This document shows, in pieces, positions 55,201 through 63,219 of a DNA stretch of 64,000 bases; the stretch's first letter is position 1; each line of letters begins with the position of its first letter. Source of the stretch: JABAAE01 sp905480545. GTDB taxonomy: Bacteria; Planctomycetota; Planctomycetia; Pirellulales; Pirellulaceae. The DNA lies in contig CALSOR010000002.1 in NCBI GenBank assembly GCA_943788025.1, positions 868,001-932,000 on the forward strand. The letters are read 5' to 3'. The notes below the pieces were generated by a model. The model was not told the DNA's origin and ran no database searches. It saw only the letters and a list, made by a program, of their open reading frames with translations. The position numbers and the translations under genes are program-made.

Positions 55201-58200
55201 GCGATCGGTGTATGTTGCCGGTCGAAAAATCGGTGATGAATACCAGTATATTTTGGATCGCAAGTACGCGGAAAAATATCCGGGTGTCATGCTCAAACGA
55301 CCCGGATTGCTTTTGCAGCCTTGGGCGGTTCGAACGACCGAAACAACCCGCCAATCGGCCGACGCGGGAACGCAATTTGGTAGCGGTAGTGGTAGCGGAG
55401 CGGGTGCATTTGGACGCGGCGGTAAAGCAAAACGTTCGGCGATGACCAACACCGACGAATCGAATTTAGATTTTCTTCAATCTGGTTCCATCGTGATCAC
55501 GAATTTAGTGGCGGATGAAAATGGGCGAATTGAAATTGATAACGAACTGTTTGGGGGCCATCAACACATTCATGTTTGTGCTGTCACACCGACCAATTCA
55601 GCCGCCCGAGACATCTCTTTTGGCGAAGCTCCGATGGAACCGAGTGATTTGCGTTTGGCGTTGGGTCTTGATCCAGAGAAACGGTATGCGAGAAAAAAAG
55701 AAATCACCCTTGTGGATAAAGATAATACGTTTGACATCACCGACATCGCCACGGGCGAGTTCGAGTTGTACGACAATCTTCCAAACGTCTATCGATTATT
55801 CACTTCACTTCGAAATGATTCGAAACTAGCTGAATTCCGCTTCATTCTCGATTGGCAAAATAAAAAGTTTGCTGAAAAATTGGAGCTGTATTCGAAATAC
55901 GGGTGCCACGAATTGAACTTCTTTTTGTTCAAAAAAGACCCAAATTTCTTTGAGCAAGTTGTTCAGCCATATATCGTGAACAAAAAAGATAAGACGTTTT
56001 TGGACCATTACTTATTGAATTCAGACCTAAGTGATTTTGCCAAGCCGTGGGAATTCAATCAGCTGAATACCGTTGAGCGGATTTTGATGTCCCAGGTTTT
56101 GGATGCTGAACCACAATACACCAGTCGTCATGTGCGAGAGTCATATTTCCTCTCACCAACGCCGCAGTCCCGCTTCGATTCGTATTTCGGATTCGCGATT
56201 CAAGGCAATGCGTTGGAAACCGAAGGCAACGTGATCACCGGTGGGCTAACGAAGCTTCGTGGCAACATGGAAGATTTCTCGCGCGAAACATTGGGCAAAA
56301 GCGTAGCAAAGAATTCGCCCGGTCGACCGACGTCAGGCGCCAAGCCAGCACCGTCTGGAGCAGCAGAACGGGGTGGTCTTGGTGGCGGTGGAATGGGTGG
56401 CGGTGGAATGGGTGGCGGCGGTGGCCGTGCCGGTGGCAAATCGGGTGGTCGTAATCGATTTGCTGAAAACTCCGAAGCCGACGAGGAAATGGAAGGTGCA
56501 GCTGAACTTTCAGATAAGTTCGCCCCAAGTGAGGCCAAAAAGAAAATGGATTCTTTGAGTCGACGAAGCAGGCAAAAGGGAAAAGACACTGAGCTGTGGT
56601 ACGACAATTCGATGAAGTCACAGCGTAAAGAGATGCAGCAGCTATTTCGACAAGTTGATAAGACTCAGGAGTGGGCGGAAAATAACTATTACAAATTGCC
56701 GATTCAACAGCAGAATTCGGGATTGGTGAAAGTGAACCAATTCTGGAGAGACTACGCTGCACATCAATCCGATTCGCCATTCTATTCGGTTAATGTTGCG
56801 GAAGCGTCTAACAATTTTACCGAAATGATGTTTGCGATTTCGGTGCTCGACCTAGAGTGGAAGCCCGGTAAGCATAAATCAGAAACTCAAGACAATAAAT
56901 TGACTTTGACCGCTGCCTCACCACTTTTGATGTACCACGATCAAATTCGGCCGGCGAAGGATGGACGCAAAGAAACGTCCGTATTGGTCAGTCAAAACTT
57001 CTTTCAAGTGAATGATCGGTATCGATATGAAGGTCCAGATCGGTTGGACAAATTTGTAACCGATGAATTCATCAAGCAAACAGCTTATGGCTGCCAAGTC
57101 GTGGTGACTAATCCGACCTCGGCCAAACAGAAAATCGATTTGCTTTTGCAGATTCCTAGAGGATCGATGCCTCTTAAGTCAACCAAGGAAACACGGAGCG
57201 TTCACCTTGAGCTTGATCCGTATCGAACGTCGTCGATTGAGTATTTCTTTTATTTTCCAGAGTCCGGTGATTACGCTCATTACCCAGTCAACGTTGCCAA
57301 AAATGAAGAGGTCATCGCGTTCGCCGAATCGACGGTTTTCAATGTCGTCGATCAACCGAGCAAGATCGATAAAACTTCGTGGGCCTACATTTCCCAGTTT
57401 GGAACTGAACAAGAGGTGCTCGATTATTTGGATGCGAATAACTTGCAGCGAACGGACATGAACAAAATCGCTTGGCGCATGAAAGAGAAGTCATTCTTCA
57501 ATCAAATTGTTTCATACTTGGGTCGCAATCACATTTACAATCCGACATTGTGGGCCTACGGCGTCAAGCATGATGCGGCTGACAACATTCGCCAGTTTTT
57601 GAATTTCAGCGATTCGTTTGTCAACACAACCGGACCGTACATTGATGCTGAATTGTTAACCAACGACCGGGTCGCAAGAAAGTCTTATGAGCATTTGGAG
57701 TACGAGCCGCTGATTAATGCTCGGGCTCATCAATTAGGCAAGCAGCGACAAATTCTTAACAATCGATTTTACGCTCAGTATCATCGCTTGCTTTGGATCG
57801 CAGGCTGCAAGCGCAAACTGGGTGATCACGATTTGATGGCTTTGACATACTATTTGATATTGCAAGATCGAATTTCAGAAGCCCAATCGTTCTTTGCAGA
57901 AGTCAATTCAGAATCACTCAAGACGCGACTGCAATACGATTACATGGCTGCCTATCTCGACATGTTCAATGAAAAGCCAGATGTAGCGCGTGCGATCTCG
58001 ACCCGGTATGCAAATTATCGTGTCGATCGTTGGAGAAAAGCGTTCCTTGAAATCGCAAATCAGTTGAATGAAATAGACGGGAAGTCAACGGACCTGGTTG
58101 ACAACGAAAATCGCGAAAATGTTCTCGATAGTGTTGCGGCAAAAACGTCTTCTTTCGATTTCAAAGTTGATGCCAAGCAGATTGAGTTAAACTTTCAAAA

Positions 58201-58720
58201 CATGAAACGGGTTCAGGTCAATTACTACGTCATGGATGTTGAATTGCTTTTTAGTCGTAATCCATTTGTGCAAGAGTTTTCCGGCGAATTGACCTACATT
58301 CGTCCTAAGAAGTCAGAATGGGTTGAGCTACCTGAGTCAGGTGTGACGCACAAATGGGCATTGCCCAAAGAGTTGGATCGCAGCAATGTATTGGTGGAAA
58401 TTTCAGGTGGCGAACAGGTTAAATCGCAAGCTTATTACGCTCATGCGATGAACGTTCAAATGATCGAAAAATTCGGTCAATTAAAAGTTGCCGATGCAAA
58501 ATCGGGCCGACAAGTTCCCAAGACGTACTGCAAAGTTTACGCGCAAATGAAAGATGGCACGTCTCGCTTTTACAAAGACGGATACACCGACTTGCGTGGC
58601 CGTTTCGATTACACTTCGCTCAGCACCAATGATTTGGATAACGTGAACAAATTTAGCATTCTCGTCATGAGCGATGAGTTGGGAGCAACAGTTCGCGAAG
58701 CCATTCCACCCAAGCGGTAG
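52274..58720 (+). CDS. Giant exported protein with MG-like beta domains
   Basis: 2148 aa starting with a signal peptide (HWLAFFCLLLGFQFQF). The N-terminal 450 residues are helical. From about 430 to 980 are several beta-rich, macroglobulin-like (MG2/MG3-type) segments such as DADDAVSIEVNVKNVQKLIV and VDRESLINGQKASVIVRPQI. The thioester Cys-Gly-Glu-Gln of true alpha-2-macroglobulins was not found. Residues about 1366-1394 are a Gly-rich stretch (GGGGMGGGGMGGGGGRAGG); other Gly/Ser runs lie near 1035-1050. The C-terminal half is mostly helical or mixed with no known domain and ends IPPKR. Function unknown; an envelope or matrix structural role is only a guess. Own terminator downstream. Confidence 0.75.
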   Translation: MRRNHWLAFFCLLLGFQFQFDSARGDEIGFIEKFALAADREAVLKELIPGTEDYYYFHCLHYQNTEQFDKVDAMLNRWIKSFDYKYRAKQSISAKAREIVNRQMILTYSQNPKKSLEYLETHLNLKFDHQRETLDGPSLPSVLDPVLIERKTLTARALARYSNIQGFEQSALAWLLDEKLDRNDMYYALARVNTPDHPKLVELLNPYLSNDVHEFGTLSIHRLLTKQQLLKFANLRPRLMDNNNFVNIYLSKIRPNPDVHFDSDKEAQKTHLTELWDFAKRLQPAYNTLKAHVLYQRLLFDRSVGLYDRERFMEYIKLPREASYIETKYHRQREFNNIKINFNQNYKTQTLYPTIGNDEPLIRSYLHHFFVEDQDYKQYEKYIRDSYLKRNFAETKIVNGLGDPEKWASYISAVDYKNLRDRVDLDFSYTSRERYDADDAVSIEVNVKNVQKLIVKIFEINTSNFYRDQRREIDTNIELDGLLPNKEYTFQYDDSPFRRIKRKIDLKELDKRGVYIVDFIGNRKSSRALIRKGRLRYIEEVTPAGHQLTIVNEKNDVVKNASVWMIGSQYQANENGNINIPFSTRPGRVPLVISKGEFSSFDNFTHQAESYSLNVGFYVDRESLINGQKASVIVRPQITVNGIPASIKLLDDVRLMISSTDLDGSISTKEVKDFELFEDRESEYDFKVPKRLQGLTVRLSGKLRNLSQAKDINLSASDSFYLNRIDTDVKVEDLHLSKIAGQYFVDLLGKTGEMRAGRSVQISVKHRDFKDPVGVALQTGMNGRIKLGPLAEIVSVTVSGAEGTSRVWNLLRPNHSYYSSIFAAEGDVIEVPLSKFDTALTHEHVALLEMRSGTYVRNLLDKVKLTDGILTISGLKKGDYQLVLKNVQNINLKITKGKKLNGLVINSNRQLELKRQKPIQIKAIDRNKNKTLIQLTNADKFARVHVVATRYVPRFELFKQLLVNDAEPGLTLLPQSRSVYVAGRKIGDEYQYILDRKYAEKYPGVMLKRPGLLLQPWAVRTTETTRQSADAGTQFGSGSGSGAGAFGRGGKAKRSAMTNTDESNLDFLQSGSIVITNLVADENGRIEIDNELFGGHQHIHVCAVTPTNSAARDISFGEAPMEPSDLRLALGLDPEKRYARKKEITLVDKDNTFDITDIATGEFELYDNLPNVYRLFTSLRNDSKLAEFRFILDWQNKKFAEKLELYSKYGCHELNFFLFKKDPNFFEQVVQPYIVNKKDKTFLDHYLLNSDLSDFAKPWEFNQLNTVERILMSQVLDAEPQYTSRHVRESYFLSPTPQSRFDSYFGFAIQGNALETEGNVITGGLTKLRGNMEDFSRETLGKSVAKNSPGRPTSGAKPAPSGAAERGGLGGGGMGGGGMGGGGGRAGGKSGGRNRFAENSEADEEMEGAAELSDKFAPSEAKKKMDSLSRRSRQKGKDTELWYDNSMKSQRKEMQQLFRQVDKTQEWAENNYYKLPIQQQNSGLVKVNQFWRDYAAHQSDSPFYSVNVAEASNNFTEMMFAISVLDLEWKPGKHKSETQDNKLTLTAASPLLMYHDQIRPAKDGRKETSVLVSQNFFQVNDRYRYEGPDRLDKFVTDEFIKQTAYGCQVVVTNPTSAKQKIDLLLQIPRGSMPLKSTKETRSVHLELDPYRTSSIEYFFYFPESGDYAHYPVNVAKNEEVIAFAESTVFNVVDQPSKIDKTSWAYISQFGTEQEVLDYLDANNLQRTDMNKIAWRMKEKSFFNQIVSYLGRNHIYNPTLWAYGVKHDAADNIRQFLNFSDSFVNTTGPYIDAELLTNDRVARKSYEHLEYEPLINARAHQLGKQRQILNNRFYAQYHRLLWIAGCKRKLGDHDLMALTYYLILQDRISEAQSFFAEVNSESLKTRLQYDYMAAYLDMFNEKPDVARAISTRYANYRVDRWRKAFLEIANQLNEIDGKSTDLVDNENRENVLDSVAAKTSSFDFKVDAKQIELNFQNMKRVQVNYYVMDVELLFSRNPFVQEFSGELTYIRPKKSEWVELPESGVTHKWALPKELDRSNVLVEISGGEQVKSQAYYAHAMNVQMIEKFGQLKVADAKSGRQVPKTYCKVYAQMKDGTSRFYKDGYTDLRGRFDYTSLSTNDLDNVNKFSILVMSDELGATVREAIPPKR

Positions 58721-58760
58721 AAATGATTGCGTTGGCTTCCCAATTGCTTTGAAAAACCAC

Positions 58761-58792
58761 ACAGCCAAGCCGGCAAGCTTGGCTGTTTTTTT
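58761..58792 (+). terminator. Strong rho-independent terminator of the giant gene
   Basis: ACAGCCAAGC (58761-58770) pairs perfectly with GCTTGGCTGT (58777-58786) across a 6-base loop, followed by seven T. About 40 bases after the stop. Confidence 0.92.
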
Positions 58793-59246
58793 GGGCCTGG
58801 AGTTGCCGGAGTTCCGGGACATATCAGATTGGACTACCGCGGTTTTCAAGAGCGGCAAGATGATGCCGTCCATGCGTTTCGGATTCGTAAAGACGGCGAT
58901 AACGAAAGCTGTGATCAACTATCGATCTACGACTCTTGAGATGCGTGAGAAAACCACAAAATGAATGAGCTTCGCAAAAGCGATGGTTGCGTCATTTGCG
59001 ATCGGGCAATCTGGTGGTCGGTGCCGCTACTCGCCAATACGTTGTCGGCCAGAAACCTGTCGTGTGTGGTAATTTTGTCCAATGACTACAGCAGAACCTA
59101 TCGATCCTGGATTTAAACGCTGCCGACGCTGAAAACCCGACGTTGAAAACCCGACACTGACGTCCACACTCTGGAAGACGTGGTTGAATCTTCGTTCAAC
59201 ATTGACGTGCCGGTTGTCACTTTAAAACAGCCGCCCGTCCTGAGCC
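58793..59246. other. Intergenic stretch with possible gene remnant
   Basis: No intact gene. On the plus strand, 58815-58939 encodes GHIRLDYRGFQ and DDAVHAFRIRKDG followed by NESCDQLSIYDS and a stop, which reads like the end of a real protein; I could not name it. Nearby, TGAAAACCCGACGT (59130-59143) is followed by a near-repeat (59144-59156). Confidence 0.35.
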
Positions 59247-60419
59247 TTATTTCTTCTTTGGAGGCTCGCAGTAACTGAGAGCTAACAAAGCATAACCGGT
59301 CACCAAGTTTGCATCGCCTTCCATCCAACGATCGCTTTCGACGTTCAACCATGACCCGTCTTTCCCTTGGCGAGAGGATAATTCAGCAAGCAACTCTTTA
59401 CGCCACTGATGCTTGACTCCACTGGAATCGGTGAATTCTTCGATTTGGATCGCGTCGAGTGCTTTGCCAAAAATGTGAAAGTAATAGAAAAGACCTTGTG
59501 CACCAAGGTTTCCGCGTCCCATACCTGGATTGGCCTTCAGGCTGTAGTTTTTCTTGATCCATCCAATCGCTGCCTGGACACGCGGATCATCTTTTTTCAC
59601 GCCGGCGAAAATCATACTCTTAAGGCCAGCATAGGTCATCGATCCGTAGCTTTTCAGACCACCATTCTCGGTGTCTCCAGCTTGGCTTTTTCCACCTGCT
59701 GCAGGCGTGTAATACATCCCGCCGTCATTGACCTTTGCGGAGAAGGGAGTCGTATTATGCTCGGATTCCATGTTTTGGCATCGCGAGATAAAAGCCAATG
59801 CTCGTTTCATTGAATCGTCGTCTGCGCCGTTGCCTGCGGCTTTCAGCGCATCAACCAGCACAGATGTATTTGACAGGTCTGGACGCTGATGGCTTCCGTA
59901 ACCAATTCCACCATAGGCAACGTCCGTCGGATCGCTGGATCCTTCTTTTGATTGCAGGCCTTTGAGAAAGCCTTCTGCTTTTTTAATGATGTTTGAGTAT
60001 TTGCCGTCCTTATTGGCCGAGGCGAAGCAAATGAGCGATAGGCTGGTTTCATAGTTTTTATAGAAGGTTTCTTTCTGATGAATGCCACCAGATGGCTGTG
60101 CGAACCGTGTTAGAAAAGTGAGTGCTTTGGCAACGATAGGGTGCTCTGCCGGAATTCCGTTTTTCAAAAGCCCGGTCGCGACAATGGCCGTAATTGCCGG
60201 TCCTGTTTGTGAGCTGAACGAACCATCGTCAGCTTGACGCGTTCCAAGGAAAGCGATCGACTTTTCCAACATTTCGATTCGCGAATCAGTTTGGCTTGCC
60301 GAAATATCGACTTTTGCATCCGAAGATTGAGACTCAGGTTTCTCTGTCTGAGCCGATGCCGTTGCGGCAAGGCACATGCTGGCGGTGGCAATTCCAATCA
60401 ACAAAATACTTTTCGTCAT
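59247..60419 (-). CDS. Exported prenyltransferase/squalene-cyclase-like repeat protein
   Basis: 390 aa with signal peptide (ILLIGIATASMCLAATASA). The rest is built of QW-like alpha/alpha-barrel repeats: FLGTRQADDGSFSSQTGP, TFLTRFAQPSGGIHQ, SYGSMTYAGLKSMIFAG and LSSRQGKDGSWLN, typical of terpene cyclase/prenyltransferase toroids. The DXDD catalytic motif of squalene-hopene cyclase is not obvious, and export is unlike the membrane cyclases, so it is more likely a binding or unknown-substrate protein. Very common in planctomycetes. Convergent with the giant gene. Confidence 0.85.
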   Translation of the reverse strand: MTKSILLIGIATASMCLAATASAQTEKPESQSSDAKVDISASQTDSRIEMLEKSIAFLGTRQADDGSFSSQTGPAITAIVATGLLKNGIPAEHPIVAKALTFLTRFAQPSGGIHQKETFYKNYETSLSLICFASANKDGKYSNIIKKAEGFLKGLQSKEGSSDPTDVAYGGIGYGSHQRPDLSNTSVLVDALKAAGNGADDDSMKRALAFISRCQNMESEHNTTPFSAKVNDGGMYYTPAAGGKSQAGDTENGGLKSYGSMTYAGLKSMIFAGVKKDDPRVQAAIGWIKKNYSLKANPGMGRGNLGAQGLFYYFHIFGKALDAIQIEEFTDSSGVKHQWRKELLAELSSRQGKDGSWLNVESDRWMEGDANLVTGYALLALSYCEPPKKK

Positions 60420-60540
60420 GGTCTTTTCTTTGATCGAATGTGTGAAATCAGAAATGGAGAGCGTCTATACGTTGTTATGGAAGCAACTTTGATGCCAGTG
60501 AAGAACCAAATACCTCCTTAGGTGTTTTGATCGATTAAAT

Positions 60541-60748
60541 TCAAATCAGTCGCGACAAACCAATGTGGTAATTGGCGTCGTGAATTCGCGATGCAAAATC
60601 GTCCAATGGCATGCAATTGAGGAAGTCATAAACTCCCGCTTTTTTGATCCTTCGCACGGCTTGCTTACCGACTTGAAAAACCAAAGCCTTCACCTGTTCA
60701 TTTTTTCGACAACAGTGCTGACAAATCGACGGTCGAGCCGCCAACCAT
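60541..60748 (-). CDS. Small ORF after groES, apparently frameshifted
   Basis: Two overlapping frames lie 8 bases after the groES stop. The ATG at 60746-60748 opens MVGGSTVDLSALLSKK and stops. The next frame continues NEQVKALVFQVGKQAVRRIK and ends DFASRIHDANYHIGLSRLI at TGA 60541. Removing one A from the run of six near 60698-60703 would join them into a protein of about 68 aa. Family not recognised. Could be a real small gene with an indel, a pseudogene, or chance. Confidence 0.4.
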
Positions 60749-60756
60749 CTTGCCAG

Positions 60757-61044
60757 CTATTCAATTACTGCCAGCACGTCAGATTCGTTCAAAATCAAAT
60801 ACTCTTGGTCATCAAAAACGACTTCGGTCCCGCCATAGCTGGAAAACAGGATCCGGTCCCCATCGGTGACTTGAAGCGGCGTCCTCGTGCCGTCGTCGTT
60901 TAGACGACCCGGTCCGACGGATAAAACACGGCCTTCGTTAGGTTTTTCTTGCGCTGCATTGGGCAGGACGATTCCTCCAGAAGTGGTTTCTTCCGGTGTA
61001 AGACGACTAACGATGAGCTTGTCGCCCAGCGGTTCAATTCTCAT
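60757..61044 (-). CDS. groES: GroES co-chaperonin
   Basis: 95 aa. MRIEPLGDKLIVSRL start, mobile loop ETTSGGIVLP, and the dome motif EKPNEGRVLSVGPG, followed by DRILFSSYGG and the end EYLILNESDVLAVIE. GroES caps the GroEL folding chamber. groEL usually follows directly but is absent here; instead there is a short ORF and then an unrelated gene. No CIRCE (HrcA operator) was found upstream. Confidence 0.95.
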   Translation of the reverse strand: MRIEPLGDKLIVSRLTPEETTSGGIVLPNAAQEKPNEGRVLSVGPGRLNDDGTRTPLQVTDGDRILFSSYGGTEVVFDDQEYLILNESDVLAVIE

Positions 61045-61376
61045 GGATTGAATTCGAGAAGGAATTATTAGTTAACCCGCTACCAATTGGCAAAAGGACC
61101 GACTTCAGCATGTCTTTTCACTATTTGGCTGTCAACTGCTGTAATCGACCGAATAGCCCTTTTGACAATGCAAACACAGTCTGTGCCAACACAATTATTT
61201 CAATGAGTTTGCGTTTTTAAGCAATCGGACGACATTCCAATTCAAAAACACTCAGTTTCACTGAAGCATGCGTGGGGAAAATCCTAATCGATTTGGATGC
61301 GTTTTCGCCAAGAAAAAGCAAAATCTTAAGCTGATGTCTTCAAGTCGGGCAAAGTTTGCGGATTGAAGCGGATGAA
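61045..61376. other. Divergent region, groES promoter side
   Basis: About 330 bases between divergent groES and the coiled-coil gene. No gene seen and no CIRCE palindrome. A TTGACA (61162-61167) is present on the plus strand, without a convincing -10 box. Confidence 0.4.
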
Positions 61377-62636
61377 ATGATGGTTCCGAAACGGAAAGAC
61401 GATCAACCTGATACATCGATTCTCCAATTCTATGTTGACATCATGCAAAACGAGCCAACTGAAAACAGCGAAAATTTTTCTTGGGGAGACTTGGAATCGT
61501 TGGTGTTGCGACTGGATTCCAATAACGGCTCGGGTGAGCCAGCACACCTTGCAGATAACCCAGATAGGACGTTCTTAATCGGGAATGATACCGATTCAAT
61601 TGCCAGTCGAATCGAAGACCCCTACATCGAGTTGCCTGACCAGACTTATCGGCAGATCAAAGAGCTCAATGACGCTCTCAAAATCCAAGCACGTCGGATT
61701 ACCGAACGGGAAGAAAAGCTTTCATTGTTGATTGAGGACTTTGAGCGTCAGAAACGTGAATTCGATCGAAGAAGACTCGGATCGAACGACCAAGTTGAAC
61801 GTCGCTTGGATCTGATCATTGCTCAATCCATAAAACGGTCCAATTCGGAGATTGAAGCGTCAAGAGACTCTCTGTGTGAAGGTGTTGCGACGGTTGCCGA
61901 AAATTTGACACAAGAGCGTTCCGACCAATCAGATGATGCTGGCCAAGACGCAGCGAATTCAGTTGCGGCTAAATCGAATTCTGCTGGATTGACTTCAACA
62001 CCGCGGCCGGCGTTTTCGAGAATGAAAATTGCCGCACGCGAGGCCCTTCAGGCCGCTGAATTTTCGAGATTTTTGCAGAGAAAAGAGATGCGCGTTGAGA
62101 ACACGGATGCGACAGGGGCTAACAGCACTTCTTTCGTTCCAAGCGAGCCTGAAGATTTGTTGCTCAATGATGAATCCGCACCTTTGGAATCGGTGATCAA
62201 TGAAGCAATCGATTCTGAAGTAACAGAACTGACCGCCAAACGTGAAGCAACAATGAAACTCGCCGCATCCGCCGCAGCAATGCAGCTTGGTCGGTTCGAC
62301 TCAGCACAGCGAAAATCGATCGCCGATACATTGTCGGATCTAACGCCACCGGATTGCGACACTGTCGATCCTGATGGGAACAACCCCGATCCAGAAATCA
62401 CCAAGCGTTTCGACAGCTCGGCAAAGCAGCTTCGTGAAAAATCGGAAGTCCTGTCCGCTGTATTTGTTGAACTGGATCAAATGGTTCGAGATTTGGATCG
62501 GCAACAAGAGTTGCTTGAGAAGATCCAAGTGGATCGTGATTCAAATTCTGCCAGTGAATTTGAATTGGTAAATAAAAAACTAAAACGACGTTTCAATCGG
62601 ATCTCGAAAAAGATCTCGGTCAACGCGGGATCGTGA
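61377..62636 (+). CDS. Cytoplasmic coiled-coil protein of unknown function
   Basis: About 419 aa from ATG 61377 (or ATG 61380); an upstream TTG was rejected. No signal peptide or membrane segment. A strong coiled coil lies at about 100-145 (LNDALKIQARRITEREEKLS), then an acidic Ala/Ser-rich stretch and a second helical, coiled segment near the C-terminus (about 350-415, LDQMVRDLDRQQELLEKIQVD). The C-terminus is basic (KLKRRFNRISKKIS). I do not recognise a family. GAAGCGGA upstream may be a ribosome site. Confidence 0.7.
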   Translation: MMVPKRKDDQPDTSILQFYVDIMQNEPTENSENFSWGDLESLVLRLDSNNGSGEPAHLADNPDRTFLIGNDTDSIASRIEDPYIELPDQTYRQIKELNDALKIQARRITEREEKLSLLIEDFERQKREFDRRRLGSNDQVERRLDLIIAQSIKRSNSEIEASRDSLCEGVATVAENLTQERSDQSDDAGQDAANSVAAKSNSAGLTSTPRPAFSRMKIAAREALQAAEFSRFLQRKEMRVENTDATGANSTSFVPSEPEDLLLNDESAPLESVINEAIDSEVTELTAKREATMKLAASAAAMQLGRFDSAQRKSIADTLSDLTPPDCDTVDPDGNNPDPEITKRFDSSAKQLREKSEVLSAVFVELDQMVRDLDRQQELLEKIQVDRDSNSASEFELVNKKLKRRFNRISKKISVNAGS

Positions 62637-62758
62637 TCAACGCCTGTCACAAATTGCCGAATTTTGGGCAGGCTTCTTTCTAAGGAACGACGTCTCAGTT
62701 TGAGATCGGCGTCTCAATTCAACGTCTGTGTTTTGATTCGAAAATGACAAAACACAGC

Positions 62759-62778
62759 TAAAAAGCGGAGCTTTTTTA
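62759..62778 (+). terminator. Possible short hairpin terminator
   Basis: TAAAAAGC (62759-62766) pairs with GCTTTTTTA (62770-62778) around a GGA loop. It may work on both strands. Modest stability because of A-T content. Confidence 0.45.
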
Positions 62779-62934
62779 AGACCGCGATTTTGGCGCAATA
62801 GTTGCTCCATCACGATGCGTCGGGCGCAGACCGCAACTCGCATCTCTCGCAACACTTGTCTCTTCTTTGCACTGCGTCCGATTGTTTCTTCCGTCCCAAT
62901 GTTTCTCTTATCCAAGTATTTCTCTCATCCGATT

Positions 62935-62986
62935 GCCGGCTCCCCATTATCCTGACCACCCGTCGCTATGGGAGCCGGCTCTTTTC
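62935..62986 (+). terminator. Strong hairpin, possible terminator
   Basis: GCCGGCTCCCCAT (62935-62947) pairs with ATGGGAGCCGGC (62968-62979), one bulged C, followed by TCTTTT. The 12-bp GC-rich stem lies 300 bases after the coiled-coil gene; it could end its transcript or be a structured RNA. Confidence 0.6.
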
Positions 62987-63219
62987 CCTGGATGCTGCAT
63001 TGTATAACCGCTTAAACCAAGTTTTAACCGCTGTTTCTCCCTTTGAGCCTGACAGGTTATCTTGTTTCCGTTGCGTTATTGAAGACCTGTAAGTTCCGCC
63101 CATGGACTCGTCATTCTTGCGCCGTTATTTACGGAATGCAAAAGCGGGAAACGCAACCCGGATCTCCCCGATTACAATATCCATTGGAAGTTGTCATTCG
63201 CTGAGAGAATTTGTTGCAT

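Larger units (their letters stand above)
62637..63219. other. Intergenic region before the metalloprotease gene
   Basis: 583 bases without a supported gene. It contains two hairpins listed separately and a pyrimidine-rich stretch around 62840-62930. Confidence 0.5.

Noticed and set aside
59247..60419. Squalene-hopene cyclase
   Set aside because: The protein is exported, much shorter than cyclases, and lacks an evident DXDD motif, so only the repeat fold is claimed.
61045..61376. CIRCE/HrcA operator upstream of groES
   Set aside because: The TTAGCACTC-N9-GAGTGCTAA palindrome is not present on either strand.
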